Below, piece after piece: positions 57,414-64,000 of a DNA stretch of 64,000 bases (positions are counted from its first letter, which is position 1; each line of letters begins with the position of its first letter). The notes beneath the pieces are model-generated. The model worked only from the letters and a program-made list of their open reading frames with translations. It had not been told where the DNA came from and ran no database searches. Made by a program: the position numbers and the translations under genes. This stretch comes from Caballeronia sp. NK8. GTDB lineage: Bacteria; Pseudomonadota; Gammaproteobacteria; Burkholderiales; Burkholderiaceae. Location: contig NZ_AP024322.1 of assembly GCF_018408855.1 (NCBI RefSeq), positions 558,001 to 622,000 on the forward strand, given 5' to 3'.

Positions 57414-58352
57414 ATGAGTCAACTGAATCCCCCCATCACCGATCATCCTCTGGAGGAGTCCGCCGCCGAGCGCGACAAGCGGCGCGCGAAGTCGGTGCGC
57501 TGGCTGATCTCGCCATCGACCGGACTGCTCTTCCTGTGGATGGCCATTCCGCTCGCGATGACGATCTGGTTTTCGTTCTCGCGCTACAACCTGCTGAATC
57601 CCGATGTCAAAGGCTTCGCGGGCTTCGACAATTTCGAGTTTCTCGTCACCGATCCGGCCTTCGGTCCGTCCATCGGCCATACGCTGACGCTGATCATTTC
57701 GGTGCTCGTGATCACAGTCGTGGGCGGCGTGCTGCTCGCCGTGCTGTTCGACCGCAAGTTCGTCGGGCAAGGCATCGCGCGGCTGCTCGTGATCGCGCCG
57801 TTCTTCGTGATGCCGACCGTGTCCGCGCTCATCTGGAAGAACATGATCCTGCATCCGGTGTATGGCCTGATCGCCAGCCTGATGCGCTCGATGGGCATGC
57901 AGCCGATCGACTGGTTCGCCGACTATCCGCTCTTCGCGGTGATCGTGATCGTCGCGTGGCAATGGCTGCCGTTCGCGTTCCTGATTCTGTTCACCGCGAT
58001 CCAGTCGCTCGATCAGGAGCAGAAGGAAGCGGCGCGCATCGACGGCGCGGGTCCGTTCGCGATGTTCTTCTTCATCACGCTGCCGCATCTGAAGCGCGCG
58101 GTCGCCGTGGTCGTGATGATGGAAACCATCTTCCTGCTATCGATCTTCGCGGAGATCTATACGACGACCGGCGGCGGCCCCGGCACCGCGACGACCAATC
58201 TGTCGTACCTGATCTACGCGCTCGGCCTGCAGCAGTTCGACGTCGGTCTCGCGTCGGCGGGCGGCATTCTCGCGGTCATTCTCGCCAACATCGTCGCGTT
58301 CTTCCTCGTGAGAATGCTCGCGAAGAACCTCAAAGGGGAGTACGAGTCATGA
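57414..58352 (+). CDS. Polyol ABC transporter permease 1 (SmoF-like)
   Basis: Inner-membrane permease, 312 residues, with six predicted membrane segments. The conserved EAA loop contacting the ATPase reads EQKEAARIDGAGPFAMFFFI. Its N-terminus is a charged cytoplasmic stretch of about 30 residues. The stop overlaps the next permease start (ATGA), which supports a one-to-one heterodimer. GAGAGG precedes the ATG. Confidence 0.93.
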   Translation: MSQLNPPITDHPLEESAAERDKRRAKSVRWLISPSTGLLFLWMAIPLAMTIWFSFSRYNLLNPDVKGFAGFDNFEFLVTDPAFGPSIGHTLTLIISVLVITVVGGVLLAVLFDRKFVGQGIARLLVIAPFFVMPTVSALIWKNMILHPVYGLIASLMRSMGMQPIDWFADYPLFAVIVIVAWQWLPFAFLILFTAIQSLDQEQKEAARIDGAGPFAMFFFITLPHLKRAVAVVVMMETIFLLSIFAEIYTTTGGGPGTATTNLSYLIYALGLQQFDVGLASAGGILAVILANIVAFFLVRMLAKNLKGEYES

Positions 58353-59200
58353 GCACCCAACCGGTTTCAGGCGTGCCGCGGACCACCGCACTCGGTCACG
58401 CGAAGAACATCGTGCCCGGCATCGTCGCGTGGCTCGTGTCGATCCTGCTGTTCTTCCCGATCTTCTGGATGACGATCACCGCGTTCAAGACCGAGCAGCA
58501 GGCGTATTCGTCCTCGCTCTTTTTCACGCCGACGCTGGACAGCTTCCGCGAAGTGTTCGCGCGCAGCAATTACTTCGGCTTCGCGTGGAACTCGGTGCTG
58601 ATCTCGCTGGGCGTCACGGTGATCTGTCTGCTGCTCGCCGTGCCGTGCGCCTATGCGATGGCCTTCTTTCCCACCAAGAAGACGCAGTCGGTCCTGCTGT
58701 GGATGCTCTCCACGAAGATGATGCCGTCGGTCGGCGTGCTCGTGCCGATCTACCTGCTGTGGAAGAACACGGGCCTGCTCGATACCGTGTCCGGCCTCGT
58801 CATCGTGTACACGCTGATCAACTTGCCGATCGCGGTATGGATGGCCTACACGTACTTCAACGAAGTGCCGAAGGACATCCTCGAGGCGGGCCGCATCGAC
58901 GGCGCGACGACCTGGCAGGAAATCGTCTATCTGCTGATGCCGATGGCGCTGCCTGGTCTCGCATCGACGGGCCTCCTGCTCATCATTCTGTCGTGGAACG
59001 AGGCGTTCTGGAGCATCAACCTGTCGAGCTCGAATGCGGCGCCGCTCACGGTGTTCATCGCTTCGTATTCGAGTCCGGAAGGCCTGTTCTGGGCCAAGCT
59101 CTCGGCGGCCTCGCTGCTCGCGGTCGCGCCGATCCTGATCGTCGGCTGGCTCTCGCAGAAGCAACTGGTGCGCGGTCTCACGTTTGGCGCGGTGAAGTGA
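58349..59200 (+). CDS. Polyol ABC transporter permease 2 (SmoG-like)
   Basis: Second inner-membrane permease, 283 residues. Membrane segments begin with IVAWLVSILLFFPIFWMTI, and the EAA loop is PKDILEAGRIDGATTWQEIV. The start at 58349 overlaps the previous stop by four bases; a much longer upstream frame belongs to the wrong reading frame of permease 1. Partner of the preceding permease in the same importer. Confidence 0.93.
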   Translation: MSTQPVSGVPRTTALGHAKNIVPGIVAWLVSILLFFPIFWMTITAFKTEQQAYSSSLFFTPTLDSFREVFARSNYFGFAWNSVLISLGVTVICLLLAVPCAYAMAFFPTKKTQSVLLWMLSTKMMPSVGVLVPIYLLWKNTGLLDTVSGLVIVYTLINLPIAVWMAYTYFNEVPKDILEAGRIDGATTWQEIVYLLMPMALPGLASTGLLLIILSWNEAFWSINLSSSNAAPLTVFIASYSSPEGLFWAKLSAASLLAVAPILIVGWLSQKQLVRGLTFGAVK

Positions 59201-59210
59201 GGATGCGAGC

Positions 59211-59924
59211 GTGAACCTCACTCCATCCCACGAAGCCAATCTCGAAGATCGCCTGCTGATCTGCGATTGCGACGGCGTGCTCATCGACAGCGAAGCGGTG
59301 GCGGCGCGCATGCTCGTCACCGAGCTGGAGGCGCTGTGGCCGGGCGTCGATGTCGAGCCGGTCGTGATGCCGCTGCTCGGCCTGCGCATCGAGGCGGTGC
59401 TCGCGAGCGCCGCCGATACGGTGAACCGCACGCTCACGCACGATCAGGTCATCGCGATCCGGCGTTCGGTCGAAGTCGCGGCGATGCAGGCGCCGACCGT
59501 GGCGGGCATCGCCGAGGCGCTCGCGGCCGTGCCCTTCACGAAGGCATGCGCGAGCAACAGCTTTTCCACCTATGTCGATGCTGTGCTGCAACGCACCGGC
59601 CTGCTGCGCTTCTTCGGCGAGCGGCGTTTCTGCGCCGATATGGTCGAGAATCCGAAGCCAGCGCCCGACGTCTATCTCGCGGCGGCGCGCGCGATGCGTA
59701 TCGATCCGCTGCGCTGCCTCGTCGTCGAGGACAGCGTGACGGGCGTGACGGCGGCGAAGGCGGCGGGCATGCCGGTGCTCGGTTTCATCGGCGGCGGGCA
59801 TGCCACTGAAGGACAGATCGGCGCGCTGCAGCGAGCGGGCGCGCAGGCGGTATTCGACGACATGACGCGCTTGCCGGCGCTCGTCGAGCAATGGCTGCAG
59901 AACGCGGCGTTCGAAATCAGATAG
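59211..59924 (+). CDS. HAD-superfamily sugar-phosphate phosphatase-like protein
   Basis: A 237-residue HAD subfamily IA hydrolase. Motif I is [14 protein letters not shown] (both Asp), motif II lies in [10 protein letters not shown], the motif III Lys in [17 protein letters not shown], and motif IV in [20 protein letters not shown]. The cap domain is the helical type of beta-phosphoglucomutase and sugar phosphatases. It starts with GTG at 59211, ten bases after the permease. Its position in the polyol operon suggests it removes phosphate from a stalled or toxic sugar phosphate; substrate unknown. Confidence 0.85.
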   Translation: MNLTPSHEANLEDRLLICDCDGVLIDSEAVAARMLVTELEALWPGVDVEPVVMPLLGLRIEAVLASAADTVNRTLTHDQVIAIRRSVEVAAMQAPTVAGIAEALAAVPFTKACASNSFSTYVDAVLQRTGLLRFFGERRFCADMVENPKPAPDVYLAAARAMRIDPLRCLVVEDSVTGVTAAKAAGMPVLGFIGGGHATEGQIGALQRAGAQAVFDDMTRLPALVEQWLQNAAFEIR

Positions 59925-59967
59925 CGACGGCGCGCGACGCGTCGCCAATGAAGACTGGAGACAGACC

Positions 59968-61104
59968 ATGGCTAGCCTGACACTGCGTAACATCACCAAG
60001 CGTTATGAAGAGACCGAGGTGATGCGCAACATCAACCTCGATATCAACGACGGCGAGTTCGTCGTGTTCGTGGGCCCGTCGGGCTGCGGCAAATCGACGT
60101 TGATGCGCATGATCGCGGGTCTGGAGGACATCAGCGGCGGCGAGCTGATGATCGACAACACGCGGGTGAACGAACTCGCGCCCGCCAAGCGCGGCATCGC
60201 GATGGTGTTCCAGTCGTACGCGCTGTATCCGCACATGACGCTGTACGACAACATGGCGTTCGGCCTGAAGCTCGCGGGCGAAAAGAAGCCCGCGATCGAT
60301 GCGGCAGTGAAGAACGCCGCGAAGATTCTGCACATCGATCACCTGCTCGATCGCAAGCCGAAGGCGCTGTCGGGCGGTCAGCGCCAGCGCGTGGCGATCG
60401 GGCGCGCGATCACGCGCAAGCCGAAGGTGTTCCTGTTCGACGAACCGCTCTCGAACCTCGATGCCGCGCTGCGCGTAAAGATGCGCCTCGAATTCGCGCG
60501 CCTGCACGACGACCTCAAGACGACGATGATCTACGTGACGCACGATCAGGTCGAAGCGATGACGCTTGCGGACAAGATCGTCGTGCTGTCGGCGGGGAAC
60601 ATCGAGCAGGTCGGCACGCCGAACACGCTGTATCACGCGCCGGCGAACCGCTTCGTGGCGGGTTTCATCGGCTCGCCGAAGATGAATTTTCTGTCGGGCA
60701 CGATCGCGCAGGTGCAGAGCGACGGCGTGCTCGTGAAGTACGCGACGGGCGAGACGCAGCTCGCCGGCGTGTTGCCGGGCAACGCGAAGGTGGGCGATGC
60801 GGTCACGGTCGGCATTCGTCCGGAGCACTTGCAGCCGAACTCGCCGGGAGCGGGTGATTTCGGTGTTTCCGCATCGGCGATGACGGTCGAGACGCTCGGC
60901 GACGCGGCGTATCTCTACGCCGAAACGGACGTCGCGCCGGATGGCTTGATCTCGCGCATTCCGCCGCTGGAGAAGCACGCGCGCGGCGAGAAGCTGAAGC
61001 TCGGGGCGTCGGCGGAGCATTGCCATCTGTTCAACGCGGAAGGGCAGGCGTTCACGCGCAAGGTCGTGGATTCGTGGCTGCGGGAGCATGCGACAGCGGC
61101 ATGA
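59968..61104 (+). CDS. Polyol ABC transporter ATPase (SmoK/UgpC/MalK type)
   Basis: Cytoplasmic ATPase of 378 residues for the importer encoded just upstream. Walker [20 protein letters not shown]-loop [14 protein letters not shown], signature [18 protein letters not shown], Walker [13 protein letters not shown] and switch His in [15 protein letters not shown]. The C-terminal part is the OB-type regulatory domain of the MalK group ([12 protein letters not shown]). It ends the operon and is followed 14 bases later by a terminator. Confidence 0.95.
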   Translation: MASLTLRNITKRYEETEVMRNINLDINDGEFVVFVGPSGCGKSTLMRMIAGLEDISGGELMIDNTRVNELAPAKRGIAMVFQSYALYPHMTLYDNMAFGLKLAGEKKPAIDAAVKNAAKILHIDHLLDRKPKALSGGQRQRVAIGRAITRKPKVFLFDEPLSNLDAALRVKMRLEFARLHDDLKTTMIYVTHDQVEAMTLADKIVVLSAGNIEQVGTPNTLYHAPANRFVAGFIGSPKMNFLSGTIAQVQSDGVLVKYATGETQLAGVLPGNAKVGDAVTVGIRPEHLQPNSPGAGDFGVSASAMTVETLGDAAYLYAETDVAPDGLISRIPPLEKHARGEKLKLGASAEHCHLFNAEGQAFTRKVVDSWLREHATAA

Positions 61105-61118
61105 GCTTGTCGACGATG

Positions 61119-61159
61119 CAACGGCGGCGCCATCCGAAAGGACGGCGCCGTTGTTTTTT
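61119..61159 (+). terminator. Rho-independent terminator of the polyol operon
   Basis: CAACGGCGGCGCC pairs with GGCGCCGTTG around ATCCGAAAGGAC, with a small bulge, followed by six T residues. Confidence 0.8.
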
Positions 61160-61209
61160 GCGGGGCATGGGAGAAGCGCGATAATCGCGGTTACGACCGT
61201 TCACACTCG

Positions 61210-62112
61210 ATGACCGGCGCATTCCCACCCGATATCGCCATGCCTGTCCTGACCGAACTCTTCGTCTATCCGATCAAATCCTGCGCGGGCATTTCCCTGC
61301 GCCGCGCAACGCTTTTCGACACGGGGCTCGAATACGACCGCCACTGGATGGTGACCGACGCGTCGGGCGGCATGTTCACGCAGCGCACGCATCCGCGCAT
61401 GGCCTTGATCAGAACCGCGTTCGACGGCGACGATCTCGTGATCGATGCGCCGGACATGCCGACGCTGCGCACGCCCTTGCGCACCGAAGCGCTGACCGAT
61501 GCGCAGCCGATGCACGCGACCGTCTGGCGCGATACCGTCGATGCGCTCGATACCGGCGCGTACACCGCGCAATGGTTCACTGCGTTTCTCGGCCTGCCCG
61601 CGCGCCTCGCGCGCTTCGCGCCGACGGCACGCCGCGATGTCAGCGACGAATGGACCGCGCCGCTTGCCGCGCATACGCGTTTCGCGGATCAATTTCCGCT
61701 GCTGGTGCTCGGCCAGGCATCGCTCGACGATCTCAACGCGCGTCTGTCGACCAAGGGCGCGCCGGGCATCGCCGCCAATCGCTTCCGGCCGAATCTCGTG
61801 ATCGGCGGGCTCGATGCGTATGAGGAGGATTTCGTCGGCGAGATGCAGATTCGCGTGCCGGAACGCGACGTGCGATTTGTGCGATTACGCCTCGTGAAGC
61901 TGTGCACGCGCTGTCCGATTCCGTCGATCGATCAGGAGACGGGCGCGCCGAATCCGTCGTGGCCGCACGAGCCGCTTGACACGATGAGCGCGTATCGCGG
62001 CAGCGACCAGTTCGACGGCGCGCTGACTTTCGGCAAGAACGCGATCATCGTGGCAGGCGAGGGCGTCATCCTGGAAGTCGGGCAGGAAGTGGCAGCCGAA
62101 ATCGACTTCTGA
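61210..62112 (+). CDS. MOSC-domain protein with MOSC-N beta-barrel (YcbX/mARC type)
   Basis: A 300-residue protein related to YcbX and the mitochondrial amidoxime-reducing component, which hold molybdenum cofactor. It has an N-terminal beta-barrel with LTELFVYPIKSCAGISLRRA and HWMVTDASGGMFTQR. The C-terminal MOSC domain has RFRPNLVIGGLDAYEED and the Cys-containing LVKLCTRCPIPSIDQETG, whose Cys would ligate Mo. No ferredoxin domain is present, unlike YcbX. The ATG at 61210 or the one at 61240 may start it. It converges with the SorC regulator and is probably not part of the polyol operon. Confidence 0.88.
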   Translation: MTGAFPPDIAMPVLTELFVYPIKSCAGISLRRATLFDTGLEYDRHWMVTDASGGMFTQRTHPRMALIRTAFDGDDLVIDAPDMPTLRTPLRTEALTDAQPMHATVWRDTVDALDTGAYTAQWFTAFLGLPARLARFAPTARRDVSDEWTAPLAAHTRFADQFPLLVLGQASLDDLNARLSTKGAPGIAANRFRPNLVIGGLDAYEEDFVGEMQIRVPERDVRFVRLRLVKLCTRCPIPSIDQETGAPNPSWPHEPLDTMSAYRGSDQFDGALTFGKNAIIVAGEGVILEVGQEVAAEIDF

Positions 62113-62116
62113 CGCG

Positions 62117-63064
62117 TCACGCGTCGAGTGCCGCCTTCGCGCACAACTCGTCGGTCACGAGCCCCGACAGCCACTGGCCTTTCAGCGCGGCGATCAGCGC
62201 CTCGCGTTTGCGTTGGCCGCCCGCGAAGCCGATCGTCGGGCGTTTCGGCGGCGTGTCGAGTTTGAGGCTCGTCACGCGCGCGCCGGTCTTCGATGTCACG
62301 CGCTTGCCATCGGCATTGATCGGCAGCCCGAGCCATTCGGCCACGGCGCCCGCGCCCATCATCTCGTCGACTTCCGCGCGCGTGATGAAGCCGTCTTCGT
62401 GCAGCGGACAGTTCACGCCCACGTTGCCGATGCCGACGAACGCCACATCCGCCTGCTGCGCGAGCGCGCTGACGATGCGATACAGCCGGTGATTGACCCA
62501 CTGTGCGCGCTCGGTTTCGCTGTCGGCCATGAGCGGCGCGGGCAGCATGAAGTGCTTGCCGCCGGTCTTTTCCGATAGCTGCTGCGCGACGTCGTAGCGA
62601 TTCGACGAACCGTCCTGCGCGATGGCGCCGACCATCGACACGAAACGATGCTGCGGCCGGTCCAGCTGGCCGATCTGCGCGACACAGGCCTTCAGCGTGC
62701 GCCCGCTGCCGATCGACACCACGAGCGGTTTCTCTTCGAACAGATAGCGCTCCATCACCTGCGCGCCCGCGACGGCGAGCTTGCGGTCGATCTGCTCGGG
62801 GGCGTCGCCGTCGATGGGGACGACTTCGCACATCGCGAGGCCGTAGCGGTCGCTGAGCGCCTTGGCGAGCGACAGACAATCGGCGATGCGATGATCGACC
62901 CGCACGCGGATCAGGTTCTTTTCGACGGCGAAGGCGACGAGGCGCTGCGCCACCGGACGGGAGATTTGCAGTTTTTCTGCAATCTCGTTCTGGGTGTTGC
63001 CGGCGACGTAGTAGAGCCACGCTGCGCGCGTTGCGAGGTCGAGTTTTTCAGTGGACTTGGGCAC
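62117..63064 (-). CDS. SorC-family sugar-binding transcriptional regulator
   Basis: A 315-residue regulator. The N-terminal HTH reads AAWLYYVAGNTQNEIAEKLQ with ISRPVAQRLVAFAVEKN, and the long C-terminal effector domain is of the DeoR/SorC phosphosugar-binding type (VVSIGSGRTLKACVAQIGQL, VAFVGIGNVGVNCPLHEDGF). The start is a GTG at 63064. It lies downstream of xylulokinase on the same strand and opposite the polyol operon, so it probably controls that pathway in response to a sugar phosphate. A nested inverted repeat lies 53 bases upstream of its start. Confidence 0.9.
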   Translation of the reverse strand: MPKSTEKLDLATRAAWLYYVAGNTQNEIAEKLQISRPVAQRLVAFAVEKNLIRVRVDHRIADCLSLAKALSDRYGLAMCEVVPIDGDAPEQIDRKLAVAGAQVMERYLFEEKPLVVSIGSGRTLKACVAQIGQLDRPQHRFVSMVGAIAQDGSSNRYDVAQQLSEKTGGKHFMLPAPLMADSETERAQWVNHRLYRIVSALAQQADVAFVGIGNVGVNCPLHEDGFITRAEVDEMMGAGAVAEWLGLPINADGKRVTSKTGARVTSLKLDTPPKRPTIGFAGGQRKREALIAALKGQWLSGLVTDELCAKAALDA

Positions 63065-63116
63065 TGGTGGTTTGGCTTTTTGTTTTGTTGTTTTTTGGGG
63101 AGTGTTGCCGGATCCC

Positions 63117-63180
63117 GTTGGCGTGTCGGTTTATTGGCGTTACCCCGTACAGGGCAACGCTAGCAGACTGACACGCCGAC
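63117..63180. repeat. Nested inverted repeats between xylulokinase and sorC-type gene
   Basis: Outer arms at 63117-63130 and 63167-63180 pair at 12 of 14 positions (core GGCGTGTC/GACACGCC). Inner arms GCGTTACCC (63137-63145) and GGGCAACGC (63152-63160) pair except for one A-C. This could be a regulator site, an attenuator, or both. Confidence 0.5.
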
Positions 63181-63212
63181 AAGTTCCATAGAAGCCCACC
63201 CGCACCACAAAA

Positions 63213-64000
63213 TCAAGCCAACCTCGGCCGCGCCGGATCGAACAACGGCCTCACATGCTGATAAAGCTCCCGAAACCCTTTCAACCGCTGCCGAAGCATC
63301 TCATGCCGCTGCGGGTTCGGCGTGAACTCCTGCTTGATCTCGGGCTTGGCGAGCACCGTCGCCGGATCGCCCCCCGCTGCGAGCCACCCGAGCCGCGCTG
63401 CGCCCAGCGCCGCACCGGTTTCGCCGCCACCGTGCGTGCGAGTCGGGGTATCGAAAGCATCGGCGAACATCTGCGCCCAGTACGCGCTGCGTGCACCACC
63501 GCCGAGCATCGACAACGCCCGCGCCTGCGTACCCGCCGATTGCAGCGCATCGAGACCATCGGTCAGCGAGAGCGTCACGCCTTCGAGCACAGAATAGCCA
63601 AGCAAGGCGCGATCGGTCGCATGGGTCATGCCGAAGAACACACCTTGCGCGTACGGATCGTTGTGCGGCGTGCGCTCGCCGCTCAGATACGGCAGAAAGA
63701 GCGGCGCCGAAGGCAGCACATCGGCAGGCAAGGCTTCGATTTCCGCGAGCAACGTAGGCTCGTCCGTCGACGTCAGCTTGCACACCCAGCGCAGACAGCT
63801 CGCCGCCGACAACACCACGCTCATCTGATGCCAGCGATCCGGAATCGCGTGGCAGAACGCATGCACCGCCGACGCCGGATTCGGCCGGAAACGATCGCCG
63901 ATCACGCACAGCACGCCCGACGTGCCGAGCGAGAGAAAGCCATCGCCCGGATCGGTCGCGCCGATGCCCACCGCGCTCGCGGCATTGTCGCCGCCGCCCG
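63213..64000 (-). CDS. xylB: Xylulokinase, C-terminal part (cut by window edge)
   Basis: The last 260 or so residues of an FGGY kinase that phosphorylates D-xylulose. Seen: LSLGTSGVLCVIGDRF, CHAIPDRWHQMSVVLSAASC, LFLPYLSGERTPHNDPYAQG, and the C-terminal ALSMLGGGARSAYWAQMFAD with GETGAALGAARLGWLAAGG. The sequence GERTPHNDP is typical of true XylB and differs from the kinase at 46808. The gene begins beyond base 64000. In related species it sits next to a polyol dehydrogenase, which would make xylulose from arabitol or similar; that gene is not visible here. Confidence 0.92.
   Translation of the reverse strand, partial: GGGDNAASAVGIGATDPGDGFLSLGTSGVLCVIGDRFRPNPASAVHAFCHAIPDRWHQMSVVLSAASCLRWVCKLTSTDEPTLLAEIEALPADVLPSAPLFLPYLSGERTPHNDPYAQGVFFGMTHATDRALLGYSVLEGVTLSLTDGLDALQSAGTQARALSMLGGGARSAYWAQMFADAFDTPTRTHGGGETGAALGAARLGWLAAGGDPATVLAKPEIKQEFTPNPQRHEMLRQRLKGFRELYQHVRPLFDPARPRLA

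Overview
The window reads as a stretch of chromosome from a betaproteobacterium of the Burkholderiaceae (Burkholderia, Paraburkholderia or Caballeronia type). DNA is GC-rich with strongly GC-biased third codon positions, which is why many long antisense ORFs appear. The gene content is typical of this family: ilvE/zinc-finger/waaF, pgk-pyk-fba, purC-purE-purK, a BpeAB-OprB-type efflux locus, a zur-znu operon and a polyol ABC operon. Fifty-six protein-coding genes are called (moaC and the last xylulokinase are cut by the window edges), plus one coding-like leader ORF. No rRNA, tRNA, CRISPR array, insertion sequence or prophage was seen. All assignments come from reading the sequence and from knowledge of protein families; no database search was run.

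Layout. 1-7.1 kb: moaC start, a secreted M48 metalloprotease, three small metabolic or unknown genes, then the reverse-strand operon ilvE - CHCC zinc finger - waaF. 7.4-17.0 kb: azlCD amino-acid exporter, lower glycolysis (pgk, pyk, fba) and purine synthesis (purC, purE, purK) followed by the tRNA t6A enzyme Sua5/TsaC. 17.1-17.6 kb: a small ParD-like/RelE-type toxin-antitoxin pair with its own palindrome. 17.7-31.7 kb: cell-envelope genes (GDSL lipoprotein, DacB, a PmrA/QseB-type two-component system, a trimeric autotransporter, a DegP/MucD protease), several small proteins, and a GlxA-type regulator divergent from an isochorismatase-like hydrolase.

31.0-44.4 kb is the most striking part: a TetR repressor divergent from two complete, closely similar RND efflux operons (adaptor, pump, outer-membrane channel) in direct tandem. 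A good AcrR-like palindrome sits inside the promoter of the first operon, but I see none before the second. An orphan nuclease-toxin-like domain (phage MuF/PBECR type) lies immediately behind the second operon.

45-64 kb: an NCS2 purine permease, an FGGY sugar kinase with an AGE-family sugar isomerase, the glutathione-dependent formaldehyde pair frmA-fghA, the zur-znuA-znuC-znuB zinc operon behind a palindromic Zur-like site, and a polyol uptake operon (SDR dehydrogenase, binding protein, two permeases, HAD phosphatase, ATPase). A MOSC protein follows, then a SorC-type regulator and a xylulokinase on the opposite strand. The latter group probably oxidises a hexitol or pentitol to a ketose, which the kinase phosphorylates.

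No single locus is clearly a wholly new system. The best leads are the tandem efflux duplication with asymmetric operators, a shared PmrA-type box in front of both the response regulator and degP, the coding-like ORF fused in frame upstream of pyk, the orphan MuF/PBECR-like domain, and the relocation of a His-rich segment from ZnuA to the ZnuC ATPase.
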